Shown here in pieces: positions 9,502 through 17,801 of a DNA stretch of 64,000 bases. Location of the stretch: contig NZ_QFZL01000003.1 of assembly GCF_003171655.1 (NCBI RefSeq), positions 528,680-592,679 of the forward strand, in the 5' to 3' direction. This stretch comes from Stakelama portus (GTDB lineage: Bacteria; Pseudomonadota; Alphaproteobacteria; Sphingomonadales; Sphingomonadaceae). The notes under the pieces were generated by a model. The model searched no databases and had not been told where the DNA came from. It saw nothing but the letters and a program-made list of their open reading frames with translations. Numbering within the stretch: position 1 is the stretch's first letter; each line of letters opens with the position of its first letter. The position numbers were made by a program, and so were the translations under genes.

Positions 9502-9890
9502 GGGATTGCTCCGATAGACCCATTATTCGGCGATTACCAGTTGCCGAAAATGCTTATTGTAGGCGGCTTTCCCGCACAACACTCCGTGTCCGGGCGGCGA
9601 AGCCGATTGCATTTTCCCTTCCCGGACCGCCGCACCATGTTGTTTTCGCCCGATTCGCAACCGGCATCGGCTCGACTTTTCCCGGAAGGAAAGACGCGTC
9701 TTACAGTGAAGTCACATCCGCCAATTGATCTGGCGCAAGCCGATTGGAAATACTCGCCATCCCAGCCTGGGCGATTCGTTTTTGCCGCGCTTTCATGGTA
9801 TTAGGCGGTCATCGCGAACGACTCGAACTCCAGGCACAGTTCGCGGCTGAGAGACCATCAGAACTCCCGCTTGGGCGGATCGAGGTGCCC
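9502..9890. other. Gap upstream of hemA holding regulatory sequence
   Basis: 389 bases between divergent hemA and a small plus-strand gene. No open frame here looks like a protein. The part near 9540-9700 is less GC-rich than the flanks, with several inverted stretches around 9570-9630 (a CCGTGTCCGGGCGGCG / TCCCGGACCGCCG region). A TTGAT-N4-GCAA site is at 9725. Promoters for both genes should be here. Confidence 0.4.
9725..9738. promoter_or_regulatory. Weak FNR/FixK-type site
   Basis: TTGATCTGGCGCAA: the left half matches the FNR/FixK half-site TTGAT and the right half keeps only CAA of ATCAA. It lies 224 bases before hemA and 153 bases before the small gene at 9891. In related bacteria FnrL or FixK control hemA, which makes it worth noting, but the distance and imperfect half-site keep confidence low. 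Confidence 0.3.
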
Positions 9891-10064
9891 ATGAGAGCCG
9901 ACGACCAGGAATATTATCGCCGACGCGAACGCCAGGAGCGCGAACGGGCGGATCGAACGCGCGATTCCGCCGTTCGGCGCCTGCATCTCGAAATGGCGGA
10001 GCGCTATTTCTCGATGGCCGAAGAAATTTCGCCGTCCCCATCGTCCTTCGCGCACGGTTCCTGA
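9891..10064 (+). CDS. Small conserved hypothetical protein (57 aa)
   Basis: Product begins MRADDQEYYRRRERQERERA and contains LHLEMAERYFSMAEE. This highly charged helical small protein is a type repeatedly seen in sphingomonads; role unknown. ATG 9891 is chosen because the upstream in-frame sequence lacks this character. The high Arg/Glu content predicts a helix or coiled coil, and there is no membrane segment. It ends 21 bases before the convergent murI stop. Confidence 0.6.
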   Translation: MRADDQEYYRRRERQERERADRTRDSAVRRLHLEMAERYFSMAEEISPSPSSFAHGS

Positions 10065-10085
10065 GCGCGCGACGACGGAACGTCG

Positions 10086-10883
10086 CTAAAGCGTTTCGAC
10101 GATATCGAGGCCATAGCGCGCCAACGCCGGCGCGATCAGATGCGTGTCGCCCTGAGGCGCCGTGAACACTGCCTTTCCCATGCCGGGATCGGCCGGCCAT
10201 GACTGACCCTGCGTCAGATATGCGATCCGCCGCGCGATCCCGTCCCCGCCATCGACGAAGCGCACCGGATGCGGCGCCACCGCGCCCATCTCGGCCGCGA
10301 CCAGCGGGAAATGGGTGCAGGCATTGACGATGACGTCGATCCTGTCTCCCCCCGGCTGATCGAACAGCCCGGCAAGCACCGCGCGCAGCCGTTCGGGCGC
10401 GGGCGGCGTGCCGCGCAGCGCCGCTTCGGCCAGATCGACCAGTTCGGCCGATCCGTGGCGCAGCACGGTGCAATCGGCGGCGAACCGGGCGGCGAGATCG
10501 TCGACATAGGGCTGGCGGACCGTCGCGTCCGTGCCAAGCACGCCGATCGTGCCGGTGCGCGTGATCGCCGCCGCCGGCTTGATCGCAGGGACCGTGCCGA
10601 CGATCGGCAGGTCGAGCGCCGCGCGCACCACGGGTAGCGCGATGGTCGAGGCGGTGTTGCACGCAATGACGATCAACCGCGGGCGATAGCGTTCGGCAAG
10701 CCGGCCCAGCAATGCCGGGACGCGCGCGGCGATTTCCGCTTCGCTGCGCGTGCCATAGGGATAGCCGCCATTGTCGGCGACATAGACGAACGGCGCCTGC
10801 GGCAGCAGCGCACGCGCGGGTCCGAGCACGGAGAGGCCTCCGACGCCGGAATCGAAAAACAAAAGGGGGCGGGGATCGGACAT
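10086..10883 (-). CDS. murI: Glutamate racemase
   Basis: Makes D-glutamate for peptidoglycan (cytosol). The 265-residue product has FDSGVGGLSV (10-19), the first catalytic cysteine Cys75 in ACNTAST and the second, Cys189, in NACTHFPL, plus the FVDGGDGIARR segment near the C-terminus. Both cysteines needed for the two-base racemisation are present and length is normal. It is divergent from plsY with a 78-base gap. Confidence 0.95.
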   Translation of the reverse strand: MSDPRPLLFFDSGVGGLSVLGPARALLPQAPFVYVADNGGYPYGTRSEAEIAARVPALLGRLAERYRPRLIVIACNTASTIALPVVRAALDLPIVGTVPAIKPAAAITRTGTIGVLGTDATVRQPYVDDLAARFAADCTVLRHGSAELVDLAEAALRGTPPAPERLRAVLAGLFDQPGGDRIDVIVNACTHFPLVAAEMGAVAPHPVRFVDGGDGIARRIAYLTQGQSWPADPGMGKAVFTAPQGDTHLIAPALARYGLDIVETL

Positions 10884-10961
10884 TTGATGGCGGGTCGCTG
10901 ATGCCTGTTATTGCACCGGCTTAGGGGAGCGCCTAGCTTACTGGCAAGCAGGGGGGAATCC

Positions 10962-11564
10962 TTGAACGGCGAATTGCTCTGGCTCGGGCCGGTCGTGGCA
11001 CTGGTGCTCGGCTATCTTCTGGGATCGATTCCCTTTGGTGTGCTGCTGACGCGCGCAACCGGTGCCGGCGATCTGCGCCAGATCGGCTCTGGCAATATCG
11101 GTGCGACCAATGTGCTGCGCACCGGGCGCAAGGGGCTGGCGGCGGCGACGCTGCTGCTCGACGCGCTCAAGGCGGTGGCGGCGATCGTGGTCATTCGCTG
11201 GATGTTTCCGGGCAACGAGATTCTGGCCGGTTCCGCTGCGTTCCTTGGCCATTGCTATCCGGTGTGGCTGCGGTTTCGCGGCGGCAAGGGCGTGGCGACG
11301 CTGATGGGTGTCGTGCTGGCGCTGCACTGGCCGTGCGGGCTGGTCTATGCCGCCGTATGGCTGGGGCTGCTCGCCGGGCTGCGCATCTCCTCGATCGCGG
11401 GCATGGCCGCTGCGGTATCGGCGCCGGTCAGCGCAGCCTTTTTCGGGCAATTCGACTCAGTGCTGCCGCTGCTCGTGCTGGCGCTGATCGTGCTGTGGAA
11501 ACATCGCACCAATATCGATCGTCTGCTCACCGGTACGGAACCCAGGGTGGGCGCTCCCAAGTGA
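10962..11564 (+). CDS. plsY: Glycerol-3-phosphate acyltransferase PlsY
   Basis: Membrane enzyme that transfers acyl from acyl-phosphate to glycerol 3-phosphate, the first acylation of phospholipid synthesis. The 200-residue product has about five membrane helices and the three family motifs: YLLGSIPFG, SGNIGATNVLRTGRK and the FRGGKGVAT loop. The start is taken as TTG 10962 because a strong purine run (AGGGGGGAA) sits just before it; in-frame codons further up encode unrelated sequence. The stop overlaps the dprA start by GTGA. Confidence 0.93.
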   Translation: MNGELLWLGPVVALVLGYLLGSIPFGVLLTRATGAGDLRQIGSGNIGATNVLRTGRKGLAAATLLLDALKAVAAIVVIRWMFPGNEILAGSAAFLGHCYPVWLRFRGGKGVATLMGVVLALHWPCGLVYAAVWLGLLAGLRISSIAGMAAAVSAPVSAAFFGQFDSVLPLLVLALIVLWKHRTNIDRLLTGTEPRVGAPK

Positions 11565-12652
11565 CCGATAGGGGCGACGATGCCGCGCGGTTTGCGCGGC
11601 TTCGCCTGTTGCGCAGTGCCAATATCGGCCCTGTCACCTGGCGCCAGCTGATCGCGCGTTTCGGCGATGCACAGGCCGCGCTGGAGGCTTTGCCGATGCT
11701 CGCCGGCCGGGGCGGTGGCAAGCCGCGTATCGCTGACGAGGCCGCAGTGCGGCGTGAAATGGCGGCGGTCGATCGACTGGGCGCGCGCTATCTGTTTCTG
11801 GGAGACGCCGACTATCCGCCGCTGCTTGCGGAGCTGGAAAGCGCGCCGCCTGCCCTGATCGTGCGGGGCGATGTCGCGCTCGCACGGCGCAACTGTGTCG
11901 CGATGGTCGGCGCGCGCAACGCTTCGGCCGCCGCATGCCGCTTTGCGCGCCAGATCGCGCAGGGGCTTGCGCAGGAAGGCGTCACGGTCGTTTCCGGGCT
12001 CGCGCGCGGGATCGACACGGCCAGCCATGTCGGATCGCTGTCGGGCGGCACGATCGGCGTGATCGCCAGCGGGATCGACATCGCCTTTCCGCCCGAAAAT
12101 GCCGAGTTGCAGGAACGCGTCGCGACCGACGGCCTGCTGCTTGCCGAACAACCGCCCGGCACCGAGCCGCTGGCGCGCTTCTTTCCCTCGCGCAACCGCA
12201 TCATCGCCGCGCTGTCGCTCGGCACGGTAGTGGTGGAAGCCGCGCCGCGTTCGGGCAGCCTCATCACCGCACGTATCGCGGCGGAGGCGGGCCGCGAAGT
12301 GATGGCCGTGCCCGGCAGCCCGCTCGATCCACGCGCGCAGGGATGCAACCAGCTGATCCGCGAAGGCGCGACGCTGGTCCAGAATGTCGAGGATATATTG
12401 GAGGCGATCCGTCCGATCGACCTGCGCGCGCTGCGCGAACCGGGCGCCGGCTATGCCGGACCGCCGCTTCAGGACGCCGCCGATAGCGATCGTGCCCGGA
12501 TCACCGGCCTGCTCGGCCCGGTACCGGTGGCGGTCGACGAACTGATCCGCCAATCGGGGCTGGTCCCCGCAGTGGTGCAGACGGTGCTGCTCGAACTGGA
12601 ACTCGCCGGGCGGCTTGAGCGTCATGGGGGAGGGCGCGTGAGCCTGCAATGA
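11561..12652 (+). CDS. dprA: DNA-processing protein DprA
   Basis: Binds incoming single-stranded DNA and loads RecA during natural transformation (cytosol). The 363-residue product has an N-terminal SAM/HhH-like region (IGPVTWRQLIARFG), the Rossmann core with VAMVGARNASAAA, VVSGLARGIDTASH, FPSRNRIIAALS, VVVEAAPRSGSLITA and AVPGSPLDPRAQGCNQLIREGA, and a C-terminal winged-helix (VAVDELIRQSG, VVQTVLLELELAGRLER). GTG 11561 overlaps plsY. In many relatives topA follows directly; here topA is 5.1 kb away. Confidence 0.95.
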   Translation: MTDRGDDAARFARLRLLRSANIGPVTWRQLIARFGDAQAALEALPMLAGRGGGKPRIADEAAVRREMAAVDRLGARYLFLGDADYPPLLAELESAPPALIVRGDVALARRNCVAMVGARNASAAACRFARQIAQGLAQEGVTVVSGLARGIDTASHVGSLSGGTIGVIASGIDIAFPPENAELQERVATDGLLLAEQPPGTEPLARFFPSRNRIIAALSLGTVVVEAAPRSGSLITARIAAEAGREVMAVPGSPLDPRAQGCNQLIREGATLVQNVEDILEAIRPIDLRALREPGAGYAGPPLQDAADSDRARITGLLGPVPVAVDELIRQSGLVPAVVQTVLLELELAGRLERHGGGRVSLQ

Positions 12653-13032
12653 TGGGCCTGGCGATCAGTCTGTTGCTGCACATTGGACTTCGTCCCGACC
12701 CGGTAGCTTGTCTTGATCCGGCTCAAGCCCGCGCAAGGGCAGGCGAGCAGGTCGATCTGGCAATCGCGGTGGTTCAGGCGGGCGTCCACGATAGCGTCGA
12801 AGCCCAACAGGTTGATTGCCCTAATCATAATCAAGTCCTGCTGGTTGGAGATCAGCGCGCAGTCCGTGCGTTGGTCGATGCGCAGGTCGGCCGAAATGGC
12901 GGTGTGGTACACGCCCGGGTGACCGGAATAGTGCAGATCATTCCTGCGCCCCCGGGCGGTGGAAGCAGCGTCTTCGCATTGCGTCTGGGGCGTGTCGATG
13001 ACGTGCGGGTCGTGCCCGCATCTGCTCCTTGA
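12649..13032 (+). CDS. Doubtful hypothetical ORF after dprA
   Basis: 127 codons beginning ATGATG, overlapping the dprA stop by ATGA, with a GGGGGAGGG run about 13 bases upstream. The product is Val/Gln/Ala-rich, without recognisable family or membrane segments, and third-position GC is clearly lower than in neighbours (many Gln CAA, Gly GGA, Asn AAT codons). An FNR-like palindrome lies inside it. It may be a coupled small gene of foreign origin or simply a chance frame through an intergenic region; I lean to the latter. Confidence 0.25.
   Translation: MMGLAISLLLHIGLRPDPVACLDPAQARARAGEQVDLAIAVVQAGVHDSVEAQQVDCPNHNQVLLVGDQRAVRALVDAQVGRNGGVVHARVTGIVQIIPAPPGGGSSVFALRLGRVDDVRVVPASAP
12713..12726. 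promoter_or_regulatory. FNR/FixK-type palindrome downstream of dprA
   Basis: TTGATCCGGCTCAA, that is TTGAT-N4-CTCAA, with one mismatch to TTGAT-N4-ATCAA. The next well-supported plus-strand gene (yghU) starts 429 bases later. It would only make sense as a promoter element if the doubtful frame around it is not a gene or if an unannotated RNA starts near 12760. Confidence 0.3.
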
Positions 13033-13154
13033 TACCGCGTGCGACCAGCCATTGGTTTGCCCGATAGGCCGTTGCGCCGACAAGCATCGCCACGTCTCGC
13101 AATAGCGGACGGCAACCCTACATCAGCGGCTTGGCGAACTCGGAAGGAACGACA

Positions 13155-14057
13155 ATGGCCGACAGCGATCCCGCGAACAATCAGCCGCCGGGCTATGTCC
13201 CTGCAAAGGTCTGGGAATGGAAACAGGGCAATGGTGGCCAGTTCGCCAACATCAACCGCCCGGTTTCGGGCGCGACGCATGACAAGCAACTGCCGGTCGG
13301 CGAGCATCCCTTCCAGCTTTATTCGCTGGGCACGCCCAACGGGCAAAAGGCGACGATCATGCTCGAGGAATTGCTCGCGGCGGGGCATTCGGGTGCCGAA
13401 TATGACGCGTGGCTGATCAATATCGGCGAAGGCGATCAGTTCGGCAGCGGCTTTGTCGACATCAATCCGAATTCGAAGATCCCGGCGCTGATCGACCGCT
13501 CGGGCGCCGAGCCGTTCAACATTTTCGAAAGCGGTGCGATCCTGGTCCATCTCGCCGAAAAATTCGGCGCTTTCCTGCCCACCGATCCGGCGAAGCGCGC
13601 GGCGGTGATGAGCTGGCTGATGTGGCAAATGGGCGCCGGGCCGTTTCTGGGCGGCGGCTTTGGCCATTTCTATGCCTATGCGCCGTTCAAGATCGAATAT
13701 GCGATCGACCGCTATGCGATGGAAGTGAAGCGCCAGCTCCACGTCCTCGACACCCAGCTGGGCAAGCACGAATATGTTGCGGGCGACGACTATAGCATCG
13801 CCGATATCGCGATCTGGCCCTGGTACGGCACGCTGGTGCGCGGCGGCGCCTATGGCAGCGCAGACGCGTTTCTCGACGTCAAAAGCTACACCAACCTGGT
13901 CCGCTGGACCCAGCAGATTGGCGAGCGCGAAGGCGTGAAGCGTGGCCGCATCGTCAACCGCAACCCCACCGATGAGGACCCCACGCTGATCCCCGAACGC
14001 CACAGCGCGGCGGATGTCGATGCGGGACTGGCGCAGGTGAACGACGCCGTAGCCTGA
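13155..14057 (+). CDS. yghU: Glutathione S-transferase family, disulfide-bond reductase YghU-like
   Basis: A GST-fold glutathionyl-dependent disulfide reductase of about 300 residues. The N-terminal WEWKQGNGGQFANINRPVSGATHDK region, the thioredoxin-fold part YSLGTPNGQKATIMLEELLAAG and the NPNSKIPALID and FESGAILVHLAEK GSH-site motifs are clear, followed by the helical domain with YSIADIAIWPWYG. ATG 13155 has GGAAGGA seven bases upstream. It is the first clear gene in the block between dprA and topA. Confidence 0.92.
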   Translation: MADSDPANNQPPGYVPAKVWEWKQGNGGQFANINRPVSGATHDKQLPVGEHPFQLYSLGTPNGQKATIMLEELLAAGHSGAEYDAWLINIGEGDQFGSGFVDINPNSKIPALIDRSGAEPFNIFESGAILVHLAEKFGAFLPTDPAKRAAVMSWLMWQMGAGPFLGGGFGHFYAYAPFKIEYAIDRYAMEVKRQLHVLDTQLGKHEYVAGDDYSIADIAIWPWYGTLVRGGAYGSADAFLDVKSYTNLVRWTQQIGEREGVKRGRIVNRNPTDEDPTLIPERHSAADVDAGLAQVNDAVA

Positions 14058-14064
14058 CGCCACC

Positions 14065-14142
14065 CCGTTCGTGTCGAGCGAAGTCGAGACACCCTGCGCA
14101 TCCGCGCGCGGCACGTCCCTCGACTGCGCTCGGGACGAACGG
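14065..14142. repeat. Intergenic inverted repeat of sphingomonad type
   Basis: Left arm CCGTTCGTGTCGAGCGAAG (from 14065) and right arm ending CTCGGGACGAACGG (to 14142) are imperfect inverse complements with a 25-base GC-rich centre. It sits between the convergent yghU and ABC-F genes. The arms belong to the CCGTTCGT...GAGCGAAGTCGA type of short dispersed palindrome that I recognise from sphingomonad genomes. It could act as a bidirectional terminator. Confidence 0.7.
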
Positions 14143-14160
14143 TTGTGGTGAAGGGGGAAC

Positions 14161-16038
14161 TTAGGCCGCCACTTCCTCCAGCGCCTCGCTCGCCTCCATC
14201 CACGCCAGTTCGGCCGCCTCGATGCGTTCGCTCACTTCCGCCCGGCGTTTCATCAGGTCGGTCATGGTCAGCTTCGCCAGCGCCGGATCGGCCTTGTCGG
14301 GTTCGGCCATGGCGCGGTCGATTTCGGTGCGTTGCGCGGTGAGCTTCGCCAGCGCCTTTTCGGCTTCGTCCGCCGCCTTGCGCAGTGCCTTGTTCTTCTC
14401 GCGCGCATCGGCCGCTGCCTTGCGCGCGTCCTTCTTGCTCAACTTCGCGCCGCCGCCCGACTTGCCTTCGCCCGGCGCTTCCTTCGACAGCACGAACGCG
14501 ATGTAATCGTCCATCGACCCGTCATAGTCATGCGCCTCGCCGCTATCGACCAGCACCAGCCGGTCGGCGGTCATTTCGATCATGTGGCGATCATGGCTGA
14601 CGATCAGCACCGCGCCTGAATAGGCGTTGAGCGCCTGAATCAGCGCCTCGCGCGCATCGACGTCAAGGTGGTTGGTCGGTTCGTCGAGGATCAGCATATG
14701 CGGCGCATCGCGCGTGATCAGCGCCAGCGCCAGCCGCGCACGCTCGCCGCCCGACAGCTTGCCGACCTTGGTCAGTGCCTTGTCCCCGGCAAAGCCGAAC
14801 CGGCCGAGCTGCGCGCGCACCGCGGCGGGCTTCACGTCCGGCATCAGCGCCTGCAGGTGATCGAGCGGGGTATCGCCGCTGCGCAATTCCTCGACCTGAT
14901 ATTGCGTGAAATATCCCACGCGCATCTTGCCCGTCGCATTCATGTCGCCGTCCATCGGCTTCAGCTGCGCCGCAAGCAGCCGCGCGAGCGTCGTCTTGCC
15001 GTTGCCGTTGCGCCCCAGCAGCGCGACGCGATCGTCGGGATCGATTCGCAGATTGAGCCGCTGGAGCACCGGCGTGTCGCCATAGCCCACCGCCGCCATG
15101 TCGAGCGTGATCAGCGGCGGGCGCAATTCGTCAGGATCGGGGAAATCGAAGCTGAGCGACGGATCTTCGACCATCGCCGCGATCGGCTGCATCCTGGCGA
15201 GCGCCTTGGCGCGGCTCTGTGCCTGTTTGGCGGTCGATGCGCGCGCCGAATTGCGCGCGACATAATCCTGCAGCTTGGCGCGCTCGGCATCCTGCTTGGC
15301 TTTGGCGGCGGCAAGCTGCGCCAGCCGCTCGGCGCGCTGCTTCTCGAACGCATCATAGCCGCCGGGATAAAGCGTCAGCTTGCCGCGTTCGAGGTGCAGC
15401 ATGTGATCGCAGACATTGTTGAGAAAGTCGCGCTCATGGCTGACCAGCAGGATCGTCGCCGGATAGGATTTGAGGAAATCCTCCAGCCACAACACCGCTT
15501 CGAGATCGAGGTGGTTCGACGGTTCGTCGAGCAGCAGCACATCGGGCTGCGAAAAGAGCAACGCCGCGAGCGCCACGCGCATCCGCCACCCACCCGAAAA
15601 GCTCTCCAGCGCGCGATGCTGCGCCTCCTCGTCAAAGCCCAGCCCGTTGAGGATACGCGCCGCGCGTGCCGGCGCCGAATGCGCCTGAATCGCGTTCAGC
15701 CGCTCGTGAATATCGGCGATCCGCTCGGGATCGGTTGCCGTCTCGCTCTCGTCCATCAGCGCGGCGCGCTCTTCATCCGCTGCCAGCACCGTTTCGAACG
15801 GCGTCGCCGAGCCGGCGGGCGCTTCCTGCGCGACATAGCCGAGCCGCGTTGCGCGCGGCATCTCGACCGATCCGGTATCGGCCTCCAGATCGCCCGAGAT
15901 CACCTTGACCAAGGTCGATTTACCCGCGCCGTTGCGGCCGATCAGCCCCACGCGCGAACGCGGCGGCAGCGCGGCGCTCGCACCGTCAATGATCGTGCGC
16001 CCGCCCAGGCGAACGGTGATGTCCTGCAAGTTCAGCAT
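14161..16038 (-). CDS. ABC-F family ATPase (YheS/Uup-like)
   Basis: Soluble tandem ABC protein of the ABC-F class, which acts on ribosomes rather than in transport. The 625-residue product has two nucleotide-binding domains: Walker A GRNGAGKST with signature LESFSGGWRMR and Walker B LLLDEPSNHLDLE in the first, GRNGNGKTT with KLSGGERARLALA and LILDEPTNHLDVD in the second. Between them lies the charged P-site-tRNA interaction linker. The C-terminal 100 residues are a Lys/Ala/Glu-rich coiled coil, as in YheS and Uup. The start at 16038 (MLNLQDITVRLGG) is where family similarity begins. Confidence 0.93.
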   Translation of the reverse strand: MLNLQDITVRLGGRTIIDGASAALPPRSRVGLIGRNGAGKSTLVKVISGDLEADTGSVEMPRATRLGYVAQEAPAGSATPFETVLAADEERAALMDESETATDPERIADIHERLNAIQAHSAPARAARILNGLGFDEEAQHRALESFSGGWRMRVALAALLFSQPDVLLLDEPSNHLDLEAVLWLEDFLKSYPATILLVSHERDFLNNVCDHMLHLERGKLTLYPGGYDAFEKQRAERLAQLAAAKAKQDAERAKLQDYVARNSARASTAKQAQSRAKALARMQPIAAMVEDPSLSFDFPDPDELRPPLITLDMAAVGYGDTPVLQRLNLRIDPDDRVALLGRNGNGKTTLARLLAAQLKPMDGDMNATGKMRVGYFTQYQVEELRSGDTPLDHLQALMPDVKPAAVRAQLGRFGFAGDKALTKVGKLSGGERARLALALITRDAPHMLILDEPTNHLDVDAREALIQALNAYSGAVLIVSHDRHMIEMTADRLVLVDSGEAHDYDGSMDDYIAFVLSKEAPGEGKSGGGAKLSKKDARKAAADAREKNKALRKAADEAEKALAKLTAQRTEIDRAMAEPDKADPALAKLTMTDLMKRRAEVSERIEAAELAWMEASEALEEVAA

Positions 16039-16100
16039 GGGGAGCGCCGTTAGCAGGGTGTGGCCGGGTTGGGGAGGGGCTGTTTCCCCGCGCTCGCGCC

Positions 16101-16901
16101 TCAGTTCATGCTTGTCGGCGCGTGACCCCGCTCGGCGCGCTGCGGCACCAGCCATATGAGCAGGATGATCGCGCCGGCCAGCACCGCCGAAGCCGCCGCA
16201 CGGCTCAGTTCCAGCCCACCGTTGGCGATCGGCTTGTCGAGAAAGTCGCCGACCGCCGCGCCCAGCGGGCGGGTAAGCACGAATGCCAGCCAGAACAGCG
16301 CCACCCGGTCGATCCTGGTCGTGAAATAGGCAATGCCGAGCAACGCGATCGCTCCGCCGAAAATCAGCGCCGCGCCCGAATAGCCGAGCGGCCCGTCGGC
16401 CACCCAGTCGCCCAGCGCGGTGCCCAGCGTCTGCGAAAAGGTGATCGTGATCCAGTAATAGATTTCGGCATCGGCGCGGTGCAGCGACTGGATCGATATG
16501 CTGCCCAGCATCCGGTACCACAGGAACAGGCTGGCGAGCAGGCACGCGAGCAGCAGCGCCGATCCGCCGGGATAGCCGATGCCGATCGATCGCGTCGCGA
16601 AATCGGCCATCGTCGTGCCCGCCGTGGTCGATGCGATGATCGTCGCCCAATATAATGCGGGGTGGAATCGCGGGGCGCGGATCTGTGCCACCACCAGCAC
16701 CACCAGCGCGGTGGCAAAGATCGCAGTGCCGATCAGATAGCCCAGATTGAGCGACATGCTCACTGTGTCCCCGGCGGTCTCGCCAAAGGTCGTCGCCAGT
16801 ATCTTGATGATCCAGAAGCCCAGCGTCACTGCTGGAACCTTGGTGAGCATTTCCTGCTGTTCGCGTGTCAAAACCCTTGGTCCTTCCGCATAAATTCCCA
16901 T
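16101..16901 (-). CDS. DUF347 (COG4705-type) multi-pass membrane protein
   Basis: A 266-residue protein beginning with TKVPAVTLGFWIIKILATTFGET. It has four repeats of a helix with a G/T-rich D motif: TTFGETAGD, TTAGTTMAD, SQTLGTALGD and TRPLGAAVGD. This matches the DUF347 repeat family of unknown function, some members of which are linked to metal resistance. Eight or so membrane helices are expected. It is divergent from the HTH membrane protein at 16990. Confidence 0.85.
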   Translation of the reverse strand: MGIYAEGPRVLTREQQEMLTKVPAVTLGFWIIKILATTFGETAGDTVSMSLNLGYLIGTAIFATALVVLVVAQIRAPRFHPALYWATIIASTTAGTTMADFATRSIGIGYPGGSALLLACLLASLFLWYRMLGSISIQSLHRADAEIYYWITITFSQTLGTALGDWVADGPLGYSGAALIFGGAIALLGIAYFTTRIDRVALFWLAFVLTRPLGAAVGDFLDKPIANGGLELSRAAASAVLAGAIILLIWLVPQRAERGHAPTSMN

Positions 16902-16989
16902 GTCGTTTCTTAGGAAGTGCGGCTATCCGGGCCCATAAGCAGCTGTTGATACGGGCCGATATCGGCGGATGCGTATGGGGAGGAATGCC

Positions 16990-17478
16990 ATGCCGGAAAC
17001 GACGGGGAAGCGACGGTTCGGCCTGTCCTTCTTTTCATCGGTGGCGCTGTTTCCGGTGCAGCTGGTCGCCGCCATCTATGTTCTGGTCGACGGGCTCGAC
17101 GAGGCGTTCGGGGCATTTTCGCTGGCCTCGCTGCTTGAGGCGCTGGTCGCAGTGGCATTGGTCGCCGGGATCGTGATCAACGCGCTGTATCTGCGCCGCG
17201 TGCTGGCGCGGGCGCGGCGTCGCGAAGCGGCGCTTGCGCTCGCCCGGGGCGCCTTTGCCGAAGCGATCGCGATGCGGTTCGACGAATGGAAACTCTCCGC
17301 CGCCGAATCCGAAGTCGCAATGTTCGCGCTCAAGGGGTGCAGCGTCGCCGAAATCGCATCCATGCGCGCCGCCGCCGCCGGCACCGTGCGATCCCAACTC
17401 AGCCAGATCTACGCCAAGGCGGGCGTCGGCAGCCAGTCGGCGCTGGTCTCGCTGTTCATCGACGATCTGCTGCAGTGA
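16990..17478 (+). CDS. Membrane-anchored LuxR-type HTH protein
   Basis: 162 residues. Two hydrophobic segments (roughly 15-37 and 43-64) come first, then a linker and a C-terminal HTH: LSAAESEVAMFALKGCSVAEIA, then AGTVRSQLSQIYAKAGVGSQSALVSLF, the classic LuxR recognition layout. A DNA-binding domain tethered to the membrane without a receiver domain suggests a one-component signal-responsive regulator. ATG 16990 follows GGGGAGGA by five bases; ATG 16969 is an in-frame alternative. Target genes are unknown; the divergent DUF347 gene is a candidate. Confidence 0.75.
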   Translation: MPETTGKRRFGLSFFSSVALFPVQLVAAIYVLVDGLDEAFGAFSLASLLEALVAVALVAGIVINALYLRRVLARARRREAALALARGAFAEAIAMRFDEWKLSAAESEVAMFALKGCSVAEIASMRAAAAGTVRSQLSQIYAKAGVGSQSALVSLFIDDLLQ

Positions 17479-17801
17479 AAGGGAAATGACTCCGGCCGCA
17501 GGGCGCCATGTATAGCATGGTGGAGGGGGCGTAGCCGCAGCGCGCTGCCCCATCGACTAGGTCACGACCTAACCGCTGTCCTACACGCAACAAATCTGCC
17601 ACTCCTTTCGCAATGGCCCAGCCCGCCAACCCACGCCGCGCCGCCTCGCAACCCTGCGACATGCCGCTCGGGGAGGGCGAAAGCGGGGGGGGGGGCGTGC
17701 CGTGAACTTCGTAAACTTTCACATGCCCGCCACATCTTGACGGCACGGGCAGGCGCTCCCCATCCTCGTACGCGCACACGTAAGGACGCCTTTAAAACCT
17801 C
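17479..17801. other. Gap upstream of topA
   Basis: 323 bases with no supported gene. It holds a short palindrome TAGGTCACGACCTA near 17555-17570, related to the long palindrome at 55927, and an 11-base G run at 17685-17695. The topA promoter should lie here. No RNA gene was recognised. Confidence 0.5.

Noticed and set aside
12649..13032. 127-codon frame starting at the dprA stop as a firm gene
   Set aside because: Although start overlap and a purine run exist, codon use is weaker than in neighbours, no family matches and an FNR-like palindrome lies within it. Kept only at low confidence.
14161..16650. 829-codon frame including sequence upstream of the ABC-F start
   Set aside because: The first 200 or so codons lie over the DUF347 gene in another frame; family similarity begins at ATG 16038.
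17479..17801. Small RNA in the topA upstream gap
   Set aside because: No known RNA fold was recognised; hairpins are short and scattered.
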